From Clostridia bacterium (GTDB lineage: Bacteria; Bacillota; Clostridia; Oscillospirales; CAG-272), in NCBI GenBank assembly GCA_017942005.1, contig JAGAVJ010000024.1:1-42084 (forward strand): a stretch of 42,084 nt of DNA, given 5' to 3'. A program made the translations under genes and the position numbers. This document shows, piece after piece, positions 33,571 through 40,875 of this stretch. The notes below the pieces were generated by a model, which saw only the letters and a list, made by a program, of their open reading frames with translations, did not search any database and was not told the origin of the DNA. Every line of letters starts with the position of its first letter. Position 1 is the stretch's first letter.

Positions 33571-34499
33571 TCTTCAATATCACCTCCGAATTTATCGTCC
33601 ACAAACAGCATGGCACCGATGATGACAATCATGACAAGACTCATAATGATAGCGGCTGCGGAAAGCTTCTGGTAGTCCAGAGATTTAAATGTATTGTTCA
33701 TAAAGTGCTGCAATAAGTACAAAGAATCAAACGGGTAATCGCCGGTGAGCAGATATACTTCACGGAAGACCTTGAAGGAGTTGATTAAGGACAGAAGCGC
33801 TACAAAGATGATGGAGGAGGAGAGATAGCGCAGCTTGATGGAGAAGAACCGGCGTATCGGACCTGCGCCTTCCAGCGTGGCGACCTCAAGGATGTCCTTT
33901 GGTATCGCTGCAAGCGCACTCATAAACAAAATCATGTTGTAGCCGATATTCTTCCATAAAAACAGTACAAGCAGCACAATCTGTCCGTACTGGGACTTCA
34001 GCCAGTCAACGGGTTCTGCACCGAATATGGAGGTAATCTCATTCAACACGCCGTTATAATGGAAGACAACCTGCCAAATTAAGACGACGGATGCAACCGG
34101 CACCATTAACGGAGTAATGAACATCGTGCGGAAGCGGCTGCGTCCGGGGATATTTCCCATTAAAACGATGGCAAGCAATAGGGGCAGGATGACTGCAAGC
34201 GGCACGGCAATGACGGAAAAGGAAATGGTGTTTTTGACTGCCAGCTTGAATGCGGCATTGTTTAGCAGCGCGGAAAAGTTTTTTAAAAAGACAAAGTTCT
34301 TTGTGATGGGGTTATCTATCATGGAATAGTAGATGACAACGAGGAAGGGCAGCACAAAAAAGATCAGAACGCCGATAAAGCTTGGCATGAGAAAGGGGAG
34401 CGTGCGCAAACGCTCTCGTCGCATGCGTCGTTTCTGCCGTGCAAGCAGCTGCTTTTGGGTATAGTGCTTTTGCGGCGGTGAAACTGTCCCCTCTTGCAT
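33567..34499 (-). CDS. Carbohydrate ABC transporter permease (MalF/UgpA-like)
   Basis: The 310-residue protein has six membrane helices (PFLMPSFIGVLIFFVLPF is the first) and a degenerate EAA motif (EVATLEGAGPIRRFFSIKL, ~210-228). The start is uncertain. ATG 34499 has no ribosome site. The frame is open upstream and reads a plausible basic Ser/Thr-rich tail (RRSSTTKRKPQTTT) but offers no start codon, while the strong leader start ATGGTCATATATATG (34570-34556) opens a different frame. A frameshift near 34500-34560 or an unusual start is possible. The gene heads the operon down to 26271. Confidence 0.85.
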   Translation of the reverse strand: MQEGTVSPPQKHYTQKQLLARQKRRMRRERLRTLPFLMPSFIGVLIFFVLPFLVVIYYSMIDNPITKNFVFLKNFSALLNNAAFKLAVKNTISFSVIAVPLAVILPLLLAIVLMGNIPGRSRFRTMFITPLMVPVASVVLIWQVVFHYNGVLNEITSIFGAEPVDWLKSQYGQIVLLVLFLWKNIGYNMILFMSALAAIPKDILEVATLEGAGPIRRFFSIKLRYLSSSIIFVALLSLINSFKVFREVYLLTGDYPFDSLYLLQHFMNNTFKSLDYQKLSAAAIIMSLVMIVIIGAMLFVDDKFGGDIEE

Positions 34500-34563
34500 G
34501 GAGTCTGGAGATGTTGTGGTTTGCGGTTTGCGTTTCGTTGTACTCGACCTTCTTTCATATATA

Positions 34564-34677
34564 TGACCATAACTTTCACGAAAGTGAAAGTTATTTCCTC
34601 TCTAATGTGGAGTTGTGACGCGCCCGCAGGCGGTTAAGTCACAAAACACGGTCTGAAAAATTTATTTTTCAGACTTA
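34564..34677 (-). repeat. Palindromic leader element, tandem unit 1
   Basis: The unit contains ATAACTTTCAC/GTGAAAGTTAT (34569-34594, loop GAAA on +), GTTGTGACG...AAGTCACAAAAC enclosing CGCCCGCAGGCGG, and GTCTGAAAAA/TTTTTCAGAC (34651-34674). It repeats 114 bp later. On the minus strand AGAGAGGAAAT precedes the hairpin and ATGGTCATATATATG follows it. Confidence 0.85.
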
Positions 34678-34860
34678 TGACCATAACTTTCACGAAAGTG
34701 AAAGTTATTTCCTCTCTAATGTGGAGTTGTGGCGTGCCCGCACGCGGTTATACCGCAGGCGGACATCGCTGCTTTTTAAGCAACGAAAGCCACAAAATCA
34801 CGGTAAGAGAAACCATTTTAATGGTTTCTCTTGAAAATCTTATTTTCAGACTTATGGCAA
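34678..34860 (-). repeat. Palindromic leader element, tandem unit 2 (longer)
   Basis: It repeats the first ~75 bp of unit 1 almost exactly (hairpin 34683-34708), then has a longer inner part with extra hairpins (CCGCACGCGGTTATACCGC, GAGAAACCAT/ATGGTTTCTC), as in the copy at 13806-13966. A further hairpin resembling the M23 leader follows at ~34858-34900. No gene is seen in 34500-35383. Confidence 0.8.
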
Positions 34861-35127
34861 AACCTTTTGCTGCGCAAAAAAGCATTTCTTCCTTTATTTG
34901 GATATGGAACGCCGTTTGGGGCATCGGTTTCGTATCTTTGTATCGTACATAATATGTAACGCATCCTATCGGCATGTACAGCTGATAGGAGGATTTACAT
35001 AGAAGACACACAAAAGTATCAATGGTAATACAAAAAAGGAAAAAGCTCCATATAATTAGACGCAAAAAAACGGAATTTGTTCCATGAAAAACGGAAAAAA
35101 TTCAAATAATTTTAAGAGAAAAAACGA

Positions 35128-35154
35128 AGCTGTACTATGAATCATAGTACAGCT
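35128..35154. promoter_or_regulatory. Perfect 27-bp palindrome, probable operator of the transporter operon
   Basis: AGCTGTACTATGA and its exact complement flank one central base. It begins 2 nt after the -10 box at 35157, so transcription should start inside it, as expected for a repressor operator. On the minus strand CGTTTTTTC follows, so it could instead stop incoming transcription from the ceramidase genes. Confidence 0.65.
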
Positions 35155-35156
35155 AC

Positions 35157-35185
35157 ATCATATCATATCGTCCCCTGTTTGTCAA
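35157..35185 (-). promoter_or_regulatory. Sigma-A promoter of the transporter operon
   Basis: Minus strand: TTGACA (35185-35180), 17-nt spacer, TATGAT (35162-35157). It gives a leader of about 600 nt before the first permease. Confidence 0.75.
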
Positions 35186-35383
35186 GAGAAGAAAAACATT
35201 CTTCTAAGAAACATAACAGCTTGTTCACATTTTCAGATTGCAAAATTGTTTGCTCTCGATTTTTATTTGGGAAGTTCTGAATTTGTTTTGTATACAGGAA
35301 CATTTCACCGTTTTTCTTTCTGAGTCGGCGGCGCTTTGGCTGTTTGTTACAATGGGTGATTTCAGTGTTCGGCACAACACACA

Positions 35384-36718
35384 TCACAGAGGCGTTTTAT
35401 CGGCATTCTGCGTGCGCAGAATCCGCAGAAAGTGTCCAAGCAGAACGGTGTCGGTATCGTCGGCAAGTGCGGAGATGCTCCCGTACCGGAAGCAGTCCAC
35501 CTCATAACCGCCGCGGGAGATGGCGTCCTTTGTCGGCAGATAGGCTTCAAAGCCGTTGGTCAGGGAGAGGGCAAGCGCATGCCGAATGGGTGCATGACGG
35601 CGCAGACGCAGACCGATTTCCGAAAACAGCTCATAGGGAACAGGGCAGAAGGCAACGCTGTCTCCAAGCGTGATGACCGATACGCGCAGGTTTTTTGCAC
35701 TGGGAACAGAATCCCCCGCTTCATAAAGATCATAGACCGCATACATATAGGCGTTGATCATGCCGTCGATGTTGACATAATGTCCGTTACGCGGATGTGC
35801 GGCAGCATACGTATAAATCTCTTCTTTTGGTGGAATCGGGCGGCAGGGAAGTGCGATATCCTCTGTGTGTACATGCAAAGGGGAAGCTTCATAACATGCG
35901 CGGTCAAGCGGACGGGCAATGCGCACCGCGTCCATGGCAGCCACACCGCCAAGCTCTTCTACATGATGAATGTCACCGACCGTTTTTCCGTTTGACAGTC
36001 TGGGACCGATGTCCCCGACGCAGCCGTTCCAAAAACCGGTGCAAATGCCGGTTTCCGCTTCCAGACGGTCGGTCATAATTCCAATCCAGTCCCGCGTGAT
36101 TTCGTGATTGTTTCCGGCGGCAGTGCCATGGCAGCCATAGTGGACAAGCTGGAAAATGCCCCGCTTCGTTTCCTTATGGCGGAAGCGGATGACGGTCATG
36201 GTTTTGTCCTGCATGCCAAACGGATTTTGTCCCAGCGTGATACTGCCGTTTTCCTGCAGTTCACGCCGGTTGACGCCGACCTCGGATAGACCGGCTGCGA
36301 CCGCAAATTCTGCTGGGACAAGGGAGGCAATGGCATCCTTTGCAGCCTGCACGGCGCCGGGAATCAAAATTTCCTCAAGATACGGTCTGTCCACATCTCC
36401 CCAACCGGCAACTCCGGAGACGTTTGGGGCGGAGTGGGTGTGGGTCGCAGATGCAAGAATACGGTCAATGGGAAGCGCGGTTTCACTGGCTACGGCATTC
36501 CGCGTTTCGGTGCATGCGCCGGTACCGAAATCCCCGACCGAAAGGGAAAGCATCACCACAGGCTGTTCACCCTCGTTTGCCAGTGCAAGCGCTTTGATTT
36601 CCAGACGGTCATGGCAGGCATTCGAGTACGTATCATCGTTGTAGCCGTAAAGCAAGCCCCCGACAGCGGGGGTGATATCCGCACGTCCCGCGCCTGCATA
36701 TAAAACGTTTTTTTCCAT
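35384..36718 (-). CDS. Neutral/alkaline ceramidase-family hydrolase
   Basis: The 444-residue protein matches the N-terminal domain of the neutral ceramidase family: AGAGRADITPAVGG at the start, SATHTHSAP near 92 and VHYGCHGT near 195 (zinc ligands), and WNGCVGDIGP near 230. There is no signal peptide and no C-terminal domain, so it is a short intracellular member; such proteins in Clostridia may be amidases with non-ceramide substrates. It starts directly after the aldolase stop (GGAGAA 7 nt upstream). The family is clear, the substrate unknown. Confidence 0.85.
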   Translation of the reverse strand: MEKNVLYAGAGRADITPAVGGLLYGYNDDTYSNACHDRLEIKALALANEGEQPVVMLSLSVGDFGTGACTETRNAVASETALPIDRILASATHTHSAPNVSGVAGWGDVDRPYLEEILIPGAVQAAKDAIASLVPAEFAVAAGLSEVGVNRRELQENGSITLGQNPFGMQDKTMTVIRFRHKETKRGIFQLVHYGCHGTAAGNNHEITRDWIGIMTDRLEAETGICTGFWNGCVGDIGPRLSNGKTVGDIHHVEELGGVAAMDAVRIARPLDRACYEASPLHVHTEDIALPCRPIPPKEEIYTYAAAHPRNGHYVNIDGMINAYMYAVYDLYEAGDSVPSAKNLRVSVITLGDSVAFCPVPYELFSEIGLRLRRHAPIRHALALSLTNGFEAYLPTKDAISRGGYEVDCFRYGSISALADDTDTVLLGHFLRILRTQNADKTPL

Positions 36719-37696
36719 TTAGAAGTTCTCCAGAAGGGACTTGTAGAACTCTGCGTAGTCGCCGCGCTTCTTTGCGGTAAAATCAATGGCTTCACGCGGG
36801 TGACGGTTTAACAGTCCGGTGAACATGTACTGTAAATCATAACCCCATACAATGCCGGCTTCTTTTAAGGGAATCATATACTTTTCAATGAACGGGAACA
36901 GGACATAGAGGTTGTATTTCGGATTTTTCAAAAAGCCGAGCAGAAGTTCCATGGCACAGTTACCGGCGCCGCGTCCCATGCCCTGCACAGTTGCATCCAG
37001 ATAGGAGACACCGTAGGAAAGGGTTTCAATGGTGTTTGCAAATGCGAGGTTCTGGTTGTTGTGTGCATGGAAGCCGATCTTCTTGCCGGTGTTCTCTACC
37101 GTGTCCAGATAGGTGCAGGCAAGGTCAGATGCGCTTTCCGGGTACAGAGAGCCGTAGCTGTCCACAAGGTAAATGACGTCAACGCTGGAATTGTTCAGCA
37201 TGTTCAGCGCCTGAGAAACCTGTTCGCTGTTTGCCTGAGAGATTGCCATGATGTTGCAGGTGGTTTCATAGCCGAGGGAGTGGAACCACTCGATCATTTC
37301 AACGGCAGCAGGAATCTGGTGGATATAGCATGCAACGCGGACCATATCGATGACGCTGTCCTTTTTGGGCAGAAAGTCTGTCTTATAATCGCAGCGGCCG
37401 ACGTCCGCCATGACCGACAGCTTCATGTCTGTAGGATTGTCACCTACGATGGCGCGAAGGTCCTCCTCGTTGCAGAACTTCCACTTGCCGTAGTCTTTTT
37501 CATTGAACATGGTTTTGCTTGCACGGTAGCCGAATTCCATATAGTCCACGCCGGCGCGGACGTTCATTTTATAAAGTTCGCGGACAAATTCGTCCGTAAA
37601 TTCAAAATTGTTGCAAAGCCCGCCGTCGCGGATGGTGGCGTCCAGAACCTTGATGTCGGCACGGACGTCCATTAAATTGCCTTTTCTTTTATTCAT
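36719..37696 (-). CDS. DRE-TIM metallolyase (HMGL-like aldolase)
   Basis: The 325-residue TIM-barrel protein has VLDATIRDGG near residue 17 (the DRE-type metal and base residues, here RDG), GFHAHNN near 208 (metal-binding His pair) and GMGRGAGN near 240. This is the 4-hydroxy-2-oxovalerate aldolase/isopropylmalate synthase superfamily. Similar stand-alone proteins often sit with surface-sugar or unknown pathways, so I do not assign a substrate. ATG 37696 has AAAGG 11 nt upstream; ATG 37672 is an alternative. It is translated adjacent to the ceramidase-like gene, so the two probably act in one pathway. Confidence 0.85.
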   Translation of the reverse strand: MNKRKGNLMDVRADIKVLDATIRDGGLCNNFEFTDEFVRELYKMNVRAGVDYMEFGYRASKTMFNEKDYGKWKFCNEEDLRAIVGDNPTDMKLSVMADVGRCDYKTDFLPKKDSVIDMVRVACYIHQIPAAVEMIEWFHSLGYETTCNIMAISQANSEQVSQALNMLNNSSVDVIYLVDSYGSLYPESASDLACTYLDTVENTGKKIGFHAHNNQNLAFANTIETLSYGVSYLDATVQGMGRGAGNCAMELLLGFLKNPKYNLYVLFPFIEKYMIPLKEAGIVWGYDLQYMFTGLLNRHPREAIDFTAKKRGDYAEFYKSLLENF

Positions 37697-37752
37697 GGTG
37701 ATACAGCCTTTCTTTTTGTTTATCGCTTTAGCAGATTAAACTATACAATTTT

Positions 37753-37781
37753 ATTATATCATAATTTTTTTCGGCTGTCAA
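37753..37781 (-). promoter_or_regulatory. Consensus sigma-A promoter of the aldolase-ceramidase operon
   Basis: Minus strand: TTGACA (37781-37776), 17-nt spacer, TATAAT (37758-37753), about 55 nt before the aldolase ATG. Confidence 0.88.
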
Positions 37782-37947
37782 TATATAGAATATCCGAATT
37801 CACGGCAGCAATATTTCCTTTTTTCAGAAAATTCAAGTCGAAAGTTTTGATAACGAAGGTTGACAAAAAACAGGATCATGCAGGAAGAGGGAACAGAACG
37901 TTTACCTAACGTGAATTCGATAGAATTCTCGGGGAAAACTTTTCCCT

Positions 37948-38004
37948 CAAAAAAGTTTTTGCGGTGGAGTTTGAGGAGGTGCTTTTTTCAAAAAGCATCT
38001 CCTC
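37948..38004 (+). repeat. Dispersed AAAAGTTTTTG-hairpin repeat, copy 6
   Basis: AAAAAAGTTTTTGCGG then GAGGAGGTGC...GCATCTCCTC around CTTTTTTCAAAAAG. It is nearly identical to copy 1, 37.5 kb away, with compensating stem changes. It lies just past the M50 gene stop and may end its transcript. Confidence 0.8.
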
Positions 38005-38021
38005 ATTGAACTCACGTTTTC

Positions 38022-39200
38022 TTACGTTGTCATTGTCAACGGTGCAGACGGCAGCGCTGCTGCCGCTTGTTCCGCAATGGTTATCAGCTCCCACTCAGAC
38101 TGAATATCGCTTTGATATGGATAGGTTTTCGCAGTTTTTTCAAACTGTTCCTTCAGGTGCGCAGCTTTTTCCGTGTCCTTTTCACAGAGCAGTGCATAGG
38201 CGTATTCGGTACGCAGAATGGAGATGAAATTTTTCATTGATTTCATGAACTTCTGCAGTTCCTTTGTCCGGATGCTGTCGATGATTTCGCGTCGGTTTTC
38301 CGTGATCAGTTCGATATACATACGGTCACAGAGCATCAGATTCCGGTGCAGACCGATGATGCCGCTTTTGTCAAGAGAAAGCAGGTGTAGCATCTGCATG
38401 TCCGCTTCCGCAAACCGATGCGCGTCTACCAGACGGTTGCAGGAAAACACGGCGACGGCGGCGACCATGCTGTTCTGCATGGCATCATCTGCGGGACAGA
38501 GAAACCATGCGTCCTCCATATCCTTTAACCGAATCCCTTTGGATTGCAGCTCGTTGATTTTCATTTGCAGCCAGAACGCACGCATGGCATCCGGGTTTTT
38601 ACCGATGGAAAAGGCATTGTACCCATCGTTATCTACCGTTCCCATGCGCATGGGAATGCCGTTCATCATTGCGAGAACGACGCCGACGATGACGCAGATC
38701 ATCATCATTGTGGAAAGAACCGTATGGCTTCCGCATGCATAATAAAGACCGAGGAAGAGGATACTTGCTAAAATGTTCGCAAGCGAGCCGCCGAGGTTAT
38801 AAAGCACATACGGAATTTTTCCATCTTTCATATCCGGCGGAAGAAGAAGACACTGTCCGCCTGTGCCTGCAAGACTCAGCCGTTTGCAAACGATTTTGTC
38901 GTCTTCCTTTAACCACATGATACTGAAAATACGGAAGGAGCTGAACTTGTATCCGGTCAAAAGCCCGAATACCAGGTGTCCGGCTTCATGGATGATCAAA
39001 TGCAGCAGAATGGCAAGATACATCCAGATGATCATGAATGCCATTTGCAGAAGATACTGACCAAGCGGTAAGTCCTCTGCGTCCGGCAGATAAATCAGTT
39101 TGCCGATACATATTCCGCACAAAAAGCCGATGAACAGGAAAAAGACGACGCCTATGTACGATGCCCACGCCTGCTTTTTCTTTGTTTTTGGTTTGCCCAT
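38022..39200 (-). CDS. M50-family membrane metalloprotease
   Basis: The 392-residue protein has about five membrane helices in its first 190 residues, the zinc site HEAGH near residue 71 and the second motif region PMRMGTVDNDGYN near 190 (Asp ligand). A ~190-residue cytoplasmic C-terminal helical part follows, TPR-like (many Leu/Ala/Glu helices). Site-2-type M50 enzymes cut membrane proteins inside the bilayer, often releasing regulators. No PDZ domain or partner is evident. A GGGGGAT site precedes the ATG, with a promoter at 39304. Confidence 0.87.
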   Translation of the reverse strand: MGKPKTKKKQAWASYIGVVFFLFIGFLCGICIGKLIYLPDAEDLPLGQYLLQMAFMIIWMYLAILLHLIIHEAGHLVFGLLTGYKFSSFRIFSIMWLKEDDKIVCKRLSLAGTGGQCLLLPPDMKDGKIPYVLYNLGGSLANILASILFLGLYYACGSHTVLSTMMMICVIVGVVLAMMNGIPMRMGTVDNDGYNAFSIGKNPDAMRAFWLQMKINELQSKGIRLKDMEDAWFLCPADDAMQNSMVAAVAVFSCNRLVDAHRFAEADMQMLHLLSLDKSGIIGLHRNLMLCDRMYIELITENRREIIDSIRTKELQKFMKSMKNFISILRTEYAYALLCEKDTEKAAHLKEQFEKTAKTYPYQSDIQSEWELITIAEQAAAALPSAPLTMTT

Positions 39201-39303
39201 TTTCTAAATCCCCCGGTCGTTCTATTCATTGTTATGATACTGTGCCGTGCCGTCAATAACGCAGTTGTGCGATCACACACAAGGCAGCAGGCTTTCTGCG
39301 ATT

Positions 39304-39312
39304 ATTATATCA
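39304..39312 (-). promoter_or_regulatory. Extended -10 promoter of the M50 gene
   Basis: Minus strand TGATATAAT is an extended -10 (TGN-TATAAT). The hexamer 17 nt upstream (TGGTAT) is a poor -35. It lies about 105 nt before the M50 ATG. Confidence 0.6.
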
Positions 39313-39359
39313 CAATTTTCCTGATAATACCAGAGGATTTTAAAAAATAGCTGCAAAAA

Positions 39360-40229
39360 TCATGATGAAAAAGACGTTTCATTCAAGTACGGTTTATGTC
39401 TTCCGCCCGAATAATAACAGAAGTTTTGCGGCTTGCGGATCATTTCATTTGCAAAAATCAGCAGTGCGACAAATGACGGCGTGGGATTAAAGCAGTACAC
39501 TGCTTGACTTTCGTCATCCAGTTCGATTAGATTTTTACGGATAAGACTGTATTTTTCAAGAACGGAGATGATCTGCGCTGCCTGATCCTCATCCATTTTT
39601 AATTGTTTTATAAACAGATTTTTGGTAAACAGTTTTTCATTTTTCCGTTTGTACAGGAAAACGCATGCATCGAATACGGTTTTATCAGAAAAATCCTTGA
39701 AAAAATCTGTATAATCCACATCATCAAGCAATGCGGCGCTGATATTTTGGTTTTCCGGCACCAACAGAAAATATTGCAGTCTGTTTGCAATACCCATCCG
39801 TGTAAATCCGTTATCCGACATAATGGTCGAGTACCGCTGCTCCTCTTTGCCGAGGCTGTTTTCATAATCCTCAATGCTGCCGTCATCTGGAATTTGACCG
39901 AACAGTGCACGTTCCATATCCCAAAGGTAATTAAATGCCGTTTTGAATTTCTGCTCGCTTGGTGTATCAATAATTTTTTTACAGAGCGCTGTTTGCAGAT
40001 CGCTGTAATCTGTAAAATTGCGTCCGAACAGAGAATCTATAGAAACGGAAAAGAAGTCTGCAATTTTCGGAAGCAGCTCGGTGTCGGGAACACCGCCGTT
40101 TTCCCATTTGGAAACTGCCTGGACACTGACGCCGACATAGGCTGCCACATCTTCCTGCCGCACACCTTTTTCCTTGCGCATAGATGCAATTTGTTTTCCG
40201 ATCATTTCGATACCCATAATTATGACCAT
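39360..40229 (-). CDS. XRE-family transcriptional regulator
   Basis: About 289 residues. An N-terminal XRE/Cro helix-turn-helix (IASMRKEKGVRQEDVAAYVG, SVQAVSKWENGGVPD) is followed by a ~210-residue C-terminal region with a possible winged-helix part (LFIKQLKMDEDQAAQIISVL). The long reading to 40346 would translate leader hairpins. I chose ATG 40229 (ATGGTCATAATTATG), which follows AAAGGAT and a small hairpin; 40217 and 40205 are alternatives. It is monocistronic with its own promoter ~290 nt upstream. The target is unknown. Confidence 0.82.
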   Translation of the reverse strand: MVIIMGIEMIGKQIASMRKEKGVRQEDVAAYVGVSVQAVSKWENGGVPDTELLPKIADFFSVSIDSLFGRNFTDYSDLQTALCKKIIDTPSEQKFKTAFNYLWDMERALFGQIPDDGSIEDYENSLGKEEQRYSTIMSDNGFTRMGIANRLQYFLLVPENQNISAALLDDVDYTDFFKDFSDKTVFDACVFLYKRKNEKLFTKNLFIKQLKMDEDQAAQIISVLEKYSLIRKNLIELDDESQAVYCFNPTPSFVALLIFANEMIRKPQNFCYYSGGRHKPYLNETSFSS

Positions 40230-40470
40230 CGGGCTGTCGCATTTACATGCGCCATCCTTTAAAATTCGTCTTTTCGCTTTTTTGAAGCGAAATTTCACAG
40301 TGTATTTTTGGCAAAATCCACTGTGAAAACGCCGAATTCGGATCACTTCGTGATCCCGGTCTGCCGCAAATTTTCAATTTGCAACAGCCCCTTCCTTTCT
40401 AATGTGGAATTGTGACATAAGTCACAAAACACGGTTTGAAAGATTTATCTTTCAAACTTTCTCCTTTTGA
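40230..40470 (-). repeat. Hairpin-rich leader of the XRE gene
   Basis: Minus-strand hairpins include CGCAT/ATGCG (40238-40251) between AAAGGAT and the ATG, TTCGCTT/AAGCGAA (~40271-40289), TCACAGTG/CACTGTGA (~40293-40326), GGATCAC/GTGATCC (40340-40356), a degenerate GGGCTGYTGCAA hairpin (40359-40389), and a minimal GTGAC/GTCAC plus TTTGAAAGAT/ATCTTTCAAA unit (40411-40456). Confidence 0.7.
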
Positions 40471-40519
40471 AATTTTTAAATTTGTTTGAAATTATTGGAA
40501 AGCCGCTTTCACTGTGTAT

Positions 40520-40548
40520 AGTATAACACAAATTGCGGTTGATATCAA
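40520..40548 (-). promoter_or_regulatory. Sigma-A promoter of the XRE gene
   Basis: Minus strand: TTGATA (40548-40543), 17-nt spacer, TATACT (40525-40520). Confidence 0.75.
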
Positions 40549-40621
40549 TGGACGTGATTTTTAGAAAATCAAATGGGAGTGGATTTTTTTATTATCATTT
40601 TATCGATGAAAGCAATGCAGA

Positions 40622-40667
40622 AAAATAAAAAACAGGTATCAGTCCCCAAAAGGAACAAATACCTGTT
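40622..40667 (-). terminator. Intrinsic terminator after tRNA-Pro
   Basis: AACAGGTAT / ATACCTGTT stem with a ~19-nt loop, followed on the minus strand by TTTTATTTTTC, 6 nt after the tRNA end. Confidence 0.85.
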
Positions 40668-40672
40668 TTTAG

Positions 40673-40749
40673 TGGTCGGAGTGAGAAGATTTGAACTTCC
40701 GGCCTCTTGGTCCCGAACCAAGCGCTCTACCAAGCTGAGCCACACCCCG
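40673..40749 (-). tRNA. tRNA-Pro (anticodon CGG)
   Basis: A 77-nt cloverleaf on the minus strand: acceptor CGGGGTG/CACTCCG, anticodon stem CTTGG/CCAAG with loop TTCGGGA (anticodon CGG), TTCAAAT T-loop, and encoded CCA. It is preceded by a consensus promoter and followed by a terminator, a single-gene unit. Confidence 0.96.
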
Positions 40750-40760
40750 TCAACACTACT

Positions 40761-40789
40761 ATTATACCAGATAAAACTGCGTTTGTCAA
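40761..40789 (-). promoter_or_regulatory. Consensus sigma-A promoter of tRNA-Pro
   Basis: Minus strand: TTGACA (40789-40784), 17-nt spacer ending TGG, TATAAT (40766-40761), 11 nt before the tRNA. Confidence 0.9.
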
Positions 40790-40875
40790 GGGGTTAGCGG
40801 ATATTTTATGCATGTTTTGGAAAAAATTTTGCAAAAAAAGATGATAGGATGCCTGGCTGCGGATTTTAAGGCTGG

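Noticed and set aside
34564..34860. CRISPR-like array
   Set aside because: Only two long tandem units with conserved interior and no spacers; no cas genes.
34677..34952. 91-codon plus-strand frame across the palindromic leader
   Set aside because: It translates repeat hairpins, has no ribosome site and lies antisense to a leader.
35344..35673. 109-codon plus-strand frame near the ceramidase gene end
   Set aside because: Arg/Gln-rich shadow of the ceramidase frame with no ribosome site.
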